A stretch of DNA of 64,000 nucleotides from contig NZ_CP093379.1 in assembly GCF_022655595.1 (NCBI RefSeq), positions 26,001-90,000 on the forward strand. Reading direction: 5' to 3'. A program made the translations under genes and the position numbers. Shown piece by piece: positions 47,785 to 55,653 of this stretch (position 1 is the first letter of the stretch; each line of letters opens with the position of its first letter). Under the pieces are notes generated by a model. It ran no database searches, was not told the DNA's origin, and saw nothing but the letters and a program-made list of their open reading frames with translations. Source of the stretch: Ignatzschineria rhizosphaerae. Its GTDB lineage: Bacteria; Pseudomonadota; Gammaproteobacteria; Cardiobacteriales; Wohlfahrtiimonadaceae.

Positions 47785-48741
47785 ATGACAAAGAAATTCA
47801 ATCAACCTTTAGGTGGAAACGAAATGCCACGTTGTGGCGGTATTGCAACAATGATGCGCTTACCAACCCAAGCCGATGCAAAAGGCTTAGATGCCGCATT
47901 TGTTGGGATTCCTTTTGATATCGGTGCGTCAAATCGCCCAGGAACCCGCTTAGGACCAAGACAGATTCGTGATGAATCTAGAATGCTTCGTCCTTATAAT
48001 GTTGCAACAAAAGCCGCCCCTTTTGAAAGCATGCAAATTGCCGATATTGGGGATGTGCCTATTAATACTTTTAATATTCTTAAAAGCATGGACATTATTA
48101 CGAACTTTTATCGTGATAATATTTTAGCGCATGATGCGATTCCGCTCACATTAGGGGGCGATCACACAATTGTCTTACCGATTCTTCGTGCGATGAAAGA
48201 GAAACATGGCCCGGTTGGGCTTATTCACGTGGATGCGCATGCAGATATTAATGATACGATGTTTGGGGAAAAAATTGCGCACGGAACCCCATTTCGCCGC
48301 GCAGTAGAGGAAGGGTTACTCGATTGTAATCGTGTTGTACAGATCGGGCTTCGTGGGACAGGTTATAGCGCAGATGAGTTTGATTGGGGCAAAGAGCAAG
48401 GCTTTAAAGTGGTTCCGGCAGAAGAGTGCTGGCATAAATCGCTCGTTCCGCTGATGGCTGAAATCAGAGAGCTGATGAAAGATGGGCCTGTTTATTTAAG
48501 CTATGATATCGATAGTTTCGATCCAGCGCATGCGCCGGGAACAGGAACGGTGGAAATCGGCGGGCTAACAGTACCGCAAGGATTAGAGATCGTTCGTGGT
48601 CTTAAGGGCTTAAATATTGTGGGTGCAGATTTAGTGGAAGTCTCTCCTCCTTATGACCCATTTGGCACAACGGCAGTCTTAGGCGCTAACATGTTATTTG
48701 AAATGTTATGCGTTTTACCCAAGGTTCGTTACGACGAATAA
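47785..48741 (+). CDS. gbuA: guanidinobutyrase (ureohydrolase family)
   Basis: This enzyme hydrolyses 4-guanidinobutyrate to 4-aminobutyrate and urea. The 318 residues contain the two-manganese signatures of ureohydrolases: GGDHT, HVDAHADIND and SYDIDSFDPAHAPGTGT. Several strings match Pseudomonas GbuA (GIATMMRLP near the start, FGEKIAHGTPFRRAVEEGLLDC, EECWHKSLVPLMAE), which separates it from agmatinase SpeB. Agmatinase or guanidinopropionase activity is the alternative. It supplies the step after AruI plus an aldehyde dehydrogenase. A short hairpin follows at 48765, then a second YjiH gene. Confidence 0.85.
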   Translation: MTKKFNQPLGGNEMPRCGGIATMMRLPTQADAKGLDAAFVGIPFDIGASNRPGTRLGPRQIRDESRMLRPYNVATKAAPFESMQIADIGDVPINTFNILKSMDIITNFYRDNILAHDAIPLTLGGDHTIVLPILRAMKEKHGPVGLIHVDAHADINDTMFGEKIAHGTPFRRAVEEGLLDCNRVVQIGLRGTGYSADEFDWGKEQGFKVVPAEECWHKSLVPLMAEIRELMKDGPVYLSYDIDSFDPAHAPGTGTVEIGGLTVPQGLEIVRGLKGLNIVGADLVEVSPPYDPFGTTAVLGANMLFEMLCVLPKVRYDE

Positions 48742-48764
48742 ATATTCATAATATAAGATTAGAC

Positions 48765-48786
48765 AAGCGTGAGAGATCACGCTTTT
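48765..48786 (+). terminator. weak terminator or attenuating hairpin after gbuA
   Basis: aagcgtga-gaga-tcacgctt is a perfect 8-bp stem with a short TTTT tail. Readthrough into the following YjiH gene is possible. Confidence 0.55.
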
Positions 48787-48928
48787 ATAATCCTTTGATA
48801 ATGTAAATCAATAGATTAAGTCTAATATCAATAGATAGCCTCTCTCTTCTTGTCATAATAAAAAAATAAGCTGGGAAAACAGCAAGAGCGGCATCTGCCT
48901 TTATCTATAAGGGCATTAAGGAGCGAAA

Positions 48929-50326
48929 ATGAAAACAAATGAAGCATCGACAACCGGTGAGATACGGGTGTGTCAAAAGGAGCAAGCGCCTCGAAAAACG
49001 GCACTGATTAAATTTATTATCTGTTCTCTCATCGGCGTACTATTTTTTTTAACCCCTATTTTTTGGGATGGCGAGTGGACGATTGGTATTGGCGTTTTAG
49101 CTAGCCTTTTAAAATCAGTCATTAGCGAAAATACCTTACCAACTGTGGCCTATATTTTAGTGACATTCTCTGCGGTGATGACCTTATTAGTCGGGATTTT
49201 TAAACCCAGTAGAATCGTGACAGATTCCTATCTCTCTTCTCTTTTTTATCCGACCAAAATTTGGTTTATTTTAAGAATTATTGGTGGAATATTTGTTAAC
49301 TTTATCTACTGGCAAGTTGGCCCTGAATGGGTTTATAGCAGTAATACGGGCGGATTAATTCTAAACGATTTAAACCCTGTATTGATCCCTTTTTTCCTCT
49401 TTGCCATGTTGTTACTGCCATTTCTTGTGGATTATGGTTTGATGGAATTTGTGGGAATCTTATTATCAAAAGTCTTCCAAAAGGTCTTTCGATTACCAGG
49501 GCGTGTTGCGATTGATGCGATGGCATCGTGGTTGGGGTCATCAGCAGTAGGGGTGATTATTACATCACAGCAATATGAGCGAGGATTTTATAGTGCAAGG
49601 CAAGCTGCCGTTGCCGCCACGAACTTCTCGGTTGCTTCCATTGCTTTTAGCTTATTGATTGTGAGCTTTTTAAATATTACGCATCTCTTTTTACCTTTTT
49701 ATGCTGTGGTTGTTGTCACTGCTTTATCACTTGCGATGATTATGCCAAGACTTCCGCCTTTATCTCGTAAAAAAGATCATTATTTAGTAGAGGGAAATGC
49801 GTCTACTGAATTAATACCAAAAGGAATCTCTTTGCCGAAATGGGCCATTTCTCAAGCAGTGAATAAGGCAGAGCGAGCACCCTCTATCTCAAAATCTTTA
49901 TTTAGAAGTCTGTTTGTTTTATTAGATGTCTATATGGGGTTATTGCCGCTGATGTTTGCAATTGGAACATTTGCTTTAGCGATCTCAGAATATACGCCGA
50001 TCTTTACCTATCTCTCATATCCATTTATCTACTATTTAGATCTATTGGCGATTCCTGAAGCGGCAAAAGCTGCACCAACCATGTTAGTCGGATTTGCAGA
50101 TATGTTTTTGCCGGCAGTTTTAGGGCACGCAATTGAAAGTGAGTTAACCCGTTTTGTCATTGCGTGTGTGTCCGTTGTGCAGATTATCTATTTAACAGAA
50201 GTCGGCGCATTGATTCTTCGTTCAAAAATTCCGCTCAATTTCCTAGAGCTACTAATGATTTTTTTAATCAGAACGATCATAGCCTTACCGATTATCGCCT
50301 TCTTTGCCCACTTTGTGGTGTTTTAA
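48929..50326 (+). CDS. YjiH-family membrane protein, copy 2
   Basis: This 465-residue paralogue of the 41500 gene is aligned through almost its whole length (shared GPEWVYS.NTGG.ILNDLNP, RLPGR.AIDA.ASWLGSSAVGVIIT, AAP..LVGFAD.FLPAVLG). It has an extra polar N-terminus of about 20 residues. It lies 187 bases after gbuA. The pairing of each copy with a guanidino enzyme suggests that both move related metabolites, for example guanidinobutyrate, argininic acid or GABA. A terminator follows at 50373. Confidence 0.85.
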   Translation: MKTNEASTTGEIRVCQKEQAPRKTALIKFIICSLIGVLFFLTPIFWDGEWTIGIGVLASLLKSVISENTLPTVAYILVTFSAVMTLLVGIFKPSRIVTDSYLSSLFYPTKIWFILRIIGGIFVNFIYWQVGPEWVYSSNTGGLILNDLNPVLIPFFLFAMLLLPFLVDYGLMEFVGILLSKVFQKVFRLPGRVAIDAMASWLGSSAVGVIITSQQYERGFYSARQAAVAATNFSVASIAFSLLIVSFLNITHLFLPFYAVVVVTALSLAMIMPRLPPLSRKKDHYLVEGNASTELIPKGISLPKWAISQAVNKAERAPSISKSLFRSLFVLLDVYMGLLPLMFAIGTFALAISEYTPIFTYLSYPFIYYLDLLAIPEAAKAAPTMLVGFADMFLPAVLGHAIESELTRFVIACVSVVQIIYLTEVGALILRSKIPLNFLELLMIFLIRTIIALPIIAFFAHFVVF

Positions 50327-50372
50327 AGAATTAATAAATCACAAATTTCGATTGTAAAGCCTATCGAGACAT

Positions 50373-50412
50373 TGCCTAATCTCTTCATTGATGTGAGGGA
50401 TTAGGCTTTTTT
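50373..50412 (+). terminator. terminator after YjiH copy 2
   Basis: gcctaatctc pairs with gagggattaggc (one bulge), followed by six T residues. Confidence 0.8.
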
Positions 50413-50444
50413 ATGGCAATTTTTTTAATAGCGTATTTTGGGAG

Positions 50445-50867
50445 CTAAAGCGTTTTACGAAGATAGTATCTACTAAAAGTTAAAGGGAAATCCACTTCTT
50501 CTGCAAAGATCTTATAGCCCAAAGCTTTGTAAAATTCAGGCGCTTGAAAAGAGAAGGTATCGACGGCAATATAATGGCATTTTCTTTCACGGGCGATTCT
50601 TTCCGCCTCTAACATCAGCTTTTTTCCTAAGCCTTGTCCTTTATATGCTTCATCCACCGCTAAAAACTGAATCTGTAAGGTTCCCCATATAGAGCGACCT
50701 AACAGTCCTGCGATAATTTTGCCATTCTCTTTGGCAATAATCTCTAATGGATCATTGTTGCAATCGGTAAGATGCTCGGTATGCTTTTTGTTATAAGCCG
50801 CTAAGATTGTTTTAACGGCAGAAGCGTTGTCATCATTGGTGCTATTTTTAATAGAAATTTCGAGCAT
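50445..50867 (-). CDS. GNAT-family acetyltransferase
   Basis: The 140-residue GNAT shows the acetyl-CoA-binding signature FLAVDEAYKGQGLGKKLMLEAE (QGLGKK around residue 77) and the closing FYKALGYKIFAEEVDFPL. The acceptor is unknown. The IS481-like element inserted only about 40 bases before its start, so its native promoter has probably been separated from the gene. Confidence 0.88.
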   Translation of the reverse strand: MLEISIKNSTNDDNASAVKTILAAYNKKHTEHLTDCNNDPLEIIAKENGKIIAGLLGRSIWGTLQIQFLAVDEAYKGQGLGKKLMLEAERIARERKCHYIAVDTFSFQAPEFYKALGYKIFAEEVDFPLTFSRYYLRKTL

Positions 50868-50908
50868 AAAGGGATTCCTAGGTAATGTTATTCAATAAAT
50901 CTATCATT

Positions 50909-51780
50909 TGTAGGATTTTATCGCGTTGTTTACAGTATTAGGAGAAAATACTGTTATGAATATCCATCGAAAAACAAAATTAACGCCGTTTCATCGAGAA
51001 GAGATTTGGCGATTACATCATCAAGAAAAATTTACCGTAACCTATCTAGCTGAGCGTTTTATGGTAAGCAGACCTACGATCTATAAAGTACTAAAACAAG
51101 GTAGATTGAACTTGTTTGTGCCATTAGCTAGTAAAAATGAACGTTATAGAACAATTAAGTATGGCATTAAACGTCTTGCAAAGATTGAAAAATCTATTGA
51201 AGAGAAACTTAAAAAAAGGGCTAAACGTTATAACAAAAACTATCCTGGCGAGATGGTCCATGTGGATACTAAACGGCTCCCTCTTTTAAAAGGGGATCTT
51301 AAAAATCGCACTAGAGAGTATTTATTTGTAGGAATTGATGATTTTTCAAGAGAACTTTATGCCGGTATTTATCCTGATAAATCACAGTTTAGTGCTGCTG
51401 AATTTCTTCGATGGGATCTGTTAGAACAGTGTCCCTATACTGTAGAATGCACCTATTCGGATAATGGTCGTGAGTATAAGGGTACATCAGAACATGCCTT
51501 TGTCGAAATGTGTCTAACACATAAGATTAATCAAAAGTTTACAAAGCCAGCTTGCCCTCAAACGAATGGAAAAGCAGAAAGAGTCATTCGAACACTCATG
51601 GAAATGTGGCATAATCAGGAGGAGTTTATCAGTTCAGATGATCGGAAAAAGAAGCTAAAACGATTTTTGAACTATTACAACACAGTAAAACCTCATAAGG
51701 GTATTAATGGTTTAACGCCTTATGAAGTTTTAGAAAATTATTTTAACACTGAAGTGTAAACAACCCGCCGATTTCTAACA
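50909..51780 (+). mobile_element. IS481-like insertion sequence, copy 1
   Basis: The 872-bp element is bounded by imperfect inverted repeats: tgtaggattttatcgcgttg on the left and, inverted, tgttagaaatcggcgggttg on the right; both continue into tttaca. The 7-bp target duplication tatcatt occurs at 50902-50908 and 51781-51787. It encodes a single transposase. It matches copy 2 at 63041-63912 in length, termini and transposase, and no difference is seen. Confidence 0.93.
50956..51759 (+). CDS. IS481-like transposase, copy 1
   Basis: This 267-residue DDE transposase has an N-terminal HTH (VTYLAERFMVSRPTIYKVLKQG, about 25-46) and an rve integrase core with the catalytic acids in MVHVDTKRLP (first D), CTYSDNGREYKG (second D) and TNGKAERVIRTL (E). 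The ATG at 50956 is preferred because ggag lies 11 bases before it; a frame extension to a TTG at 50926 would start inside the terminal repeat. The C-terminal NYYNTVKPHKGINGLTPYEVL is typical of the family. The gene is intact and the element looks recently active. Confidence 0.92.
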   Translation: MNIHRKTKLTPFHREEIWRLHHQEKFTVTYLAERFMVSRPTIYKVLKQGRLNLFVPLASKNERYRTIKYGIKRLAKIEKSIEEKLKKRAKRYNKNYPGEMVHVDTKRLPLLKGDLKNRTREYLFVGIDDFSRELYAGIYPDKSQFSAAEFLRWDLLEQCPYTVECTYSDNGREYKGTSEHAFVEMCLTHKINQKFTKPACPQTNGKAERVIRTLMEMWHNQEEFISSDDRKKKLKRFLNYYNTVKPHKGINGLTPYEVLENYFNTEV

Positions 51781-51787
51781 TATCATT

Positions 51788-52007
51788 AATATGTACCTTT
51801 ATAGATTTATGCAAGGCAGGAGGGAATGTTTCGTGTTCTTTCTAAAATCCCGTGCCAGCTGTTTAAGAAACATTATTTTAAAAGTATTAAGGGTACAGAG
51901 TATGTATCAAATTAGCTTGCATGCTGCCGGATAGAACGATTCTTGTACTTCTCATAATCGATGCGCCGGCAATTTGATTCAGTTACTTTTAAACTGATTT
52001 TACTATA
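51788..52007 (-). repeat. composite repeat next to the IS
   Basis: The first part (gtacctttatagatttatgc, gaatgtttcgtgttctttct, gccagctgtttaagaaac) is the reverse of the module at 9352. The second (cattattttaaaagtattaa ... gctgccggatagaacgattc ... gcgccggcaatttgattcag ... ttactata) is an inverted Correia-like element. Its outer right terminus is complete at 52007; the inner one is fused to the first module. The IS inserted at its edge. Confidence 0.65.
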
Positions 52008-52100
52008 GTCTAGGGAATAAAAAACTCACGGAGATTATCAAGGGATGAGTCCTTTACAATCTCTGTGAGTATTAATAAATATGATGCGTTGTTAAGAGGT

Positions 52101-53126
52101 TTATAGTTCTCCACGAACTATTTTCGTACCGGCACTAAGTGCTTCGAGCTTTCCTCTTGCTACTTCACGCGATAATGGCGCCATGCCGCAGTTAGTTGAA
52201 GGATAGAGCTTATCTGCATCGACAAACTGTAAGGCTTTACGTAGCACATTAGCGACTTGTTCTGGTGTTTCAATGGTATTTGTCGCAACATCAATCGCGC
52301 CCACCATCACTTTTTTGCCACGGATAAGCTCAATGAGATCCATCGGCACATGAGAGTTTTGGCATTCTAAAGAGATAATATCGATATTGGATTTTTGCAG
52401 TTTTGGGAATGACTCTTCATATTGGCGCCACTCTGATCCGAGTGTTTTTTTCCAATCGGTATTGGCTTGAATGCCATAGCCATAGCAAATATGAACGGCT
52501 GTTTCACATTTAAGCCCTTCAATAGCTCTTTCTAATGTGGCAATTCCCCAATCATTGACTTCATCAAAGAAGACATTAAATGCCGGCTCATCAAATTGGA
52601 TGATATCAACGCCGGCAGCTTCTAGCTCTTTCGCTTCTTGATTTAAAATGGTGGCAAATTCCCAAGCAAGCTTTTGACGGCTCTTATAATGGGCATCATA
52701 GAGCGTATCAATCATGGTCATTGGCCCTGGAAGTGCCCATTTGATTGGTTTGTTGGTAAGTTTACGTAGGAACTTTGCATCTTCAACAAAAACCGGTTTT
52801 CTGCGCTCTACAGCACTAACAACCGTTGGGACACTTGCATCATAACGATCACGAATTCTCACGGTTTCTCTTTTTTCAAAATCAACGCCACTAAGATGCT
52901 CGATAAAGGTGGTAACAAAATGCTGACGAGTCTGCTCGCCATCACTAACGATATCAATGCCGGCAAGATCTTGCTCAAGCAGAGCGATGCGTAGCGCATC
53001 TTGTTTGCCTTCTGTTAATATTTCGTTGTCGAGCTTCCAAGGAGACCAGAGCTTTTCAGGCTCTGCAAGCCAAGTAGGTTTAGGTAGACTGCCGGCAGTT
53101 GATGTCGGTAATAAAATTTTCTTCAT
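52101..53126 (-). CDS. mesD: B12-independent core methionine synthase MesD
   Basis: This 341-residue enzyme corresponds to only the C-terminal catalytic half of MetE. The zinc ligands are present: His212 and Cys214 (AVHICYG), Glu254 (SLECQNS) and Cys313 (STNCGMAP). The substrate motif IDIVSDGEQTRQHF is near residue 57. Core-MetE proteins of the MesD family make methionine from homocysteine only together with MesX and oxygen, as known for Acinetobacter; the mesX gene lies 49 bases upstream in the same operon. Divergent metR completes the locus. The methyl donor for the MesD family is not fully settled. Confidence 0.88.
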   Translation of the reverse strand: MKKILLPTSTAGSLPKPTWLAEPEKLWSPWKLDNEILTEGKQDALRIALLEQDLAGIDIVSDGEQTRQHFVTTFIEHLSGVDFEKRETVRIRDRYDASVPTVVSAVERRKPVFVEDAKFLRKLTNKPIKWALPGPMTMIDTLYDAHYKSRQKLAWEFATILNQEAKELEAAGVDIIQFDEPAFNVFFDEVNDWGIATLERAIEGLKCETAVHICYGYGIQANTDWKKTLGSEWRQYEESFPKLQKSNIDIISLECQNSHVPMDLIELIRGKKVMVGAIDVATNTIETPEQVANVLRKALQFVDADKLYPSTNCGMAPLSREVARGKLEALSAGTKIVRGEL

Positions 53127-53175
53127 AATAGGTATCCCTTGCGAGTATTTGTTATTTTTTATGATGTTTTAAATA

Positions 53176-54153
53176 TTAAAGCGCATAATTCGCCGCCCAT
53201 TGCTCTAGGAATGATTGGTAGGGCTTAATGAAAGCTTCTTCTGTAAATTTCCCCTGTTTAATCGCTAACGCACTTCGTTCTTCACGATCATAGACAATTT
53301 GTGTCACAGAGTGATCGGCATTTTTGAGATTGGGTTTATAACATCTTCCGGCGGCGGCATTTGCGTTATAAATTTCAGGTCTATAGATCTTTTGGAAGGT
53401 TTCCATCGTACTAATAGTGCTGATAAGCTCTAAGTTTGTGTAATCATTTAATAGATCACCTTTAAAGTAAAATGCTAGTGGTGCAGCGCTATTAGGCGGC
53501 ATGAAGTAGCGAACCTCTAAGCCCATTTTTTTAAAGTATTGCTCTGTCAGCGATGCTTCATCAGGGAGATATTCAACGCCTAAAATAGGATGGTGATTTT
53601 CAGTTCTATGGTAGGTTTTACTATCAGATACAGATAAACAGATCACTGGGAGCTTTGTGAAGTGCGCGCGGTAAGCATCTGAATGGATGAAGCTTTGAAA
53701 GAGCTTACCGTGAAGATCGCCAAAATCTTTTGGAATACTAAATGATGCTTGATTCTTATTATGATCAAGAAGTAAGACACTAAAGTCATAATCTCTAACA
53801 TAAGAGGAGAAGTTATTACCAACAATTCCTTCAGTACGGGTATTGAGTTTATGATCAATAATATTTGTTTTTAAAATTTCAATGGAGGGGAAAGAACTCT
53901 TTGCTCCGGCAATATCCATCTCTACAGAAATAATTTCAAGTTCAATCTCATAGCGATCACCTTGGGGATTATCCCAATTCGCTAGCGCATTAAAGCGGTT
54001 ATTGATCATATTTAAGGTATTACGAAGGTTTTCCTGACGGCTTTCTCCCCTTGCTAAATTGGCAAAGTTCGTTGTCAGACGGGTGCTATCTGCTGGGTGG
54101 TAATTTTCGTTAAAAATAATACTTTTAATATTGAATGAAAATTGTGTATTCAT
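53176..54153 (-). CDS. mesX: MesX (DUF1852) partner of MesD
   Basis: The 325-residue protein matches DUF1852 in pattern: SFNIKSIIFNENYHPADSTRLTTNFANLARG at the N-terminus and KIYRPEIYNANAAAGRCYKPNLKNADHS near the C-terminus. MesX is required for MesD function in other proteobacteria and is thought to use oxygen. It is the first gene of the two-gene unit with mesD and reads divergently from metR. It is a soluble cytoplasmic protein. Confidence 0.88.
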   Translation of the reverse strand: MNTQFSFNIKSIIFNENYHPADSTRLTTNFANLARGESRQENLRNTLNMINNRFNALANWDNPQGDRYEIELEIISVEMDIAGAKSSFPSIEILKTNIIDHKLNTRTEGIVGNNFSSYVRDYDFSVLLLDHNKNQASFSIPKDFGDLHGKLFQSFIHSDAYRAHFTKLPVICLSVSDSKTYHRTENHHPILGVEYLPDEASLTEQYFKKMGLEVRYFMPPNSAAPLAFYFKGDLLNDYTNLELISTISTMETFQKIYRPEIYNANAAAGRCYKPNLKNADHSVTQIVYDREERSALAIKQGKFTEEAFIKPYQSFLEQWAANYAL

Positions 54154-54367
54154 GGTATCGCTGCCTATTTGTCAAAATGACGCTGAGATTTTATCAGCGT
54201 TATTATTTATAAGGTGATTAGGGATGGTAAAAGGCTTGCTATTAGTGCTGTTAGCCTTAGCTTTTGTTTTATTTTGCGCAAATAAAGACACTTTAAGTAT
54301 TGTAGGTAACTCAATATATGAAGTAAAATGGATTTATTTCACCTATCCATGAATTTTACTCATCATT

Positions 54368-55279
54368 ATGTTAGAACGAATCCATCTTAATATTGTGCAG
54401 CAAGTGGAAAAGCAGGGCTCTTTAACTAAAGCCGCATCTGTTTTGCATGTCACTCAATCGGCGTTAAGCCATAGTATGAAGAAGCTTGAAGAGCAGTTAG
54501 GGACACAAGTTTGGCGGCGAGAAGGGCGCAGTTTACAGCTCACTCAGGCAGGTCAGTATTTACTATTTGTCGCTAATCGAGTCTTGCCGCAACTTGATTT
54601 AGCAGAAGATCGTTTGCGTCAATTTTCACAAGGGGAAAGAGGCAGGCTCAGTATTGGGATGGAATGTCATCCTTGTTACCAATGGCTGTTAAAAGTGGTT
54701 TCTCCCTATTTAAGTCAGTGGCCCGATGTGGATGTAGATGTAAAACAACGCTTTCAGTTTGGCGGCATTGGCGCATTGATTGGGTTTGAGATAGATGTGC
54801 TTGTTACGCCCGATCCTCTTTATAAGCCTGGGCTCAAGTTTATGCCGGTATTTGATTATGAGCAGGTGCTAGTTGTTGCGAAAGATCATCCTTTTGCAGG
54901 GATTGATTATTTGAAGCCAGAGCAGATGACAAGTGAGGTATTAATCTCTTATCCTGTCGATATTGATCGTTTGGATATTTATAACCAATTTATGTTGCCG
55001 GCAGGGATTACGCCAATGCGTCATAAAGTGATTGAAACTACCGATATTATGCTACAAATGGTCGCAAGTGGGCGCGGAGTATCGGCATTACCCCGTTGGC
55101 TAGTGGATGAGTATGCTCAGCAATTAGAGATTGTACCGGTCAGATTGGGCAAACAAGGGATCGCAAAGCAAATTTTTTTAGGTTTTCGGGAGACAGATAG
55201 TGATATTGGTTATCTAGAAGCATTTGTAACGTTAGCAAAAGCTGTTTCTCCTAAATTTACGAAAAATTTTGCCAAGTAG
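54368..55279 (+). CDS. metR: MetR-type LysR regulator
   Basis: The 303-residue protein has an N-terminal HTH (LTKAASVLHVTQSALSHSMKKLEEQL, 17-42) and the MetR-specific effector strings GMECHPCYQWLLKVVSPYL and PVDIDRLDIYNQFMLPAGI. MetR senses homocysteine and activates methionine synthase genes. Its divergent position to mesX-mesD shows these as the target. I did not find a clean TGAA-N5-TTCA site in the 214-base gap. Confidence 0.92.
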   Translation: MLERIHLNIVQQVEKQGSLTKAASVLHVTQSALSHSMKKLEEQLGTQVWRREGRSLQLTQAGQYLLFVANRVLPQLDLAEDRLRQFSQGERGRLSIGMECHPCYQWLLKVVSPYLSQWPDVDVDVKQRFQFGGIGALIGFEIDVLVTPDPLYKPGLKFMPVFDYEQVLVVAKDHPFAGIDYLKPEQMTSEVLISYPVDIDRLDIYNQFMLPAGITPMRHKVIETTDIMLQMVASGRGVSALPRWLVDEYAQQLEIVPVRLGKQGIAKQIFLGFRETDSDIGYLEAFVTLAKAVSPKFTKNFAK

Positions 55280-55653
55280 TTGTAAGGCTATGTATCTAAA
55301 AGAGTATATAGTGATTTCCAAATACAATCAGAGGTCAAAATTTATTGGTTAGTCATCCTCCTAAAATAGGTTGATGAGCGGCTGGGTCGAATGCTTGCAT
55401 GTTTTTTGAAATTACGTGCCAGCAGTTTTAAGCTTTTTTCGGCTCGTATCGGAATTTAATGCGTAATAGCTATATTTTCTCTTTAAGTTATCCGTAAGGC
55501 TTTTTTAGATCATATAGGTTTAGAACGTGTATGATGAAAGTTCGCATTACTATCAATGTAAAGCAGTAGATTTCAACATGGAGGTAAAGGATTCATAAAA
55601 GAATCCGGAGAACCGATTTTAATATTCACCACTAAAAATAAGAAGGGCAATAC
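55280..55653 (+). other. long leader before the decarboxylase gene, with a repeat remnant
   Basis: About 370 bases without a gene. Bases 55385-55440 (gaatgcttgcatg, aaattacgtgccagcagttt) resemble the module at 51788 in decayed form. Close to the start codon, ggattcataaaagaatcc (55590-55607) forms a small hairpin preceded by aggt. The true ribosome site is agaaggg before 55654. Confidence 0.4.

Noticed and set aside
50926..50955. Upstream TTG start for the transposase, adding ten residues
   Set aside because: It lies inside the terminal inverted repeat without a ribosome site, while the ATG at 50956 has ggag well placed. The same applies to copy 2.
25882..52007. CRISPR-like array from the repeated intergenic sequences
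   Set aside because: Copies are far apart, each has terminal inverted repeats, and there are no regular spacers or cas genes.
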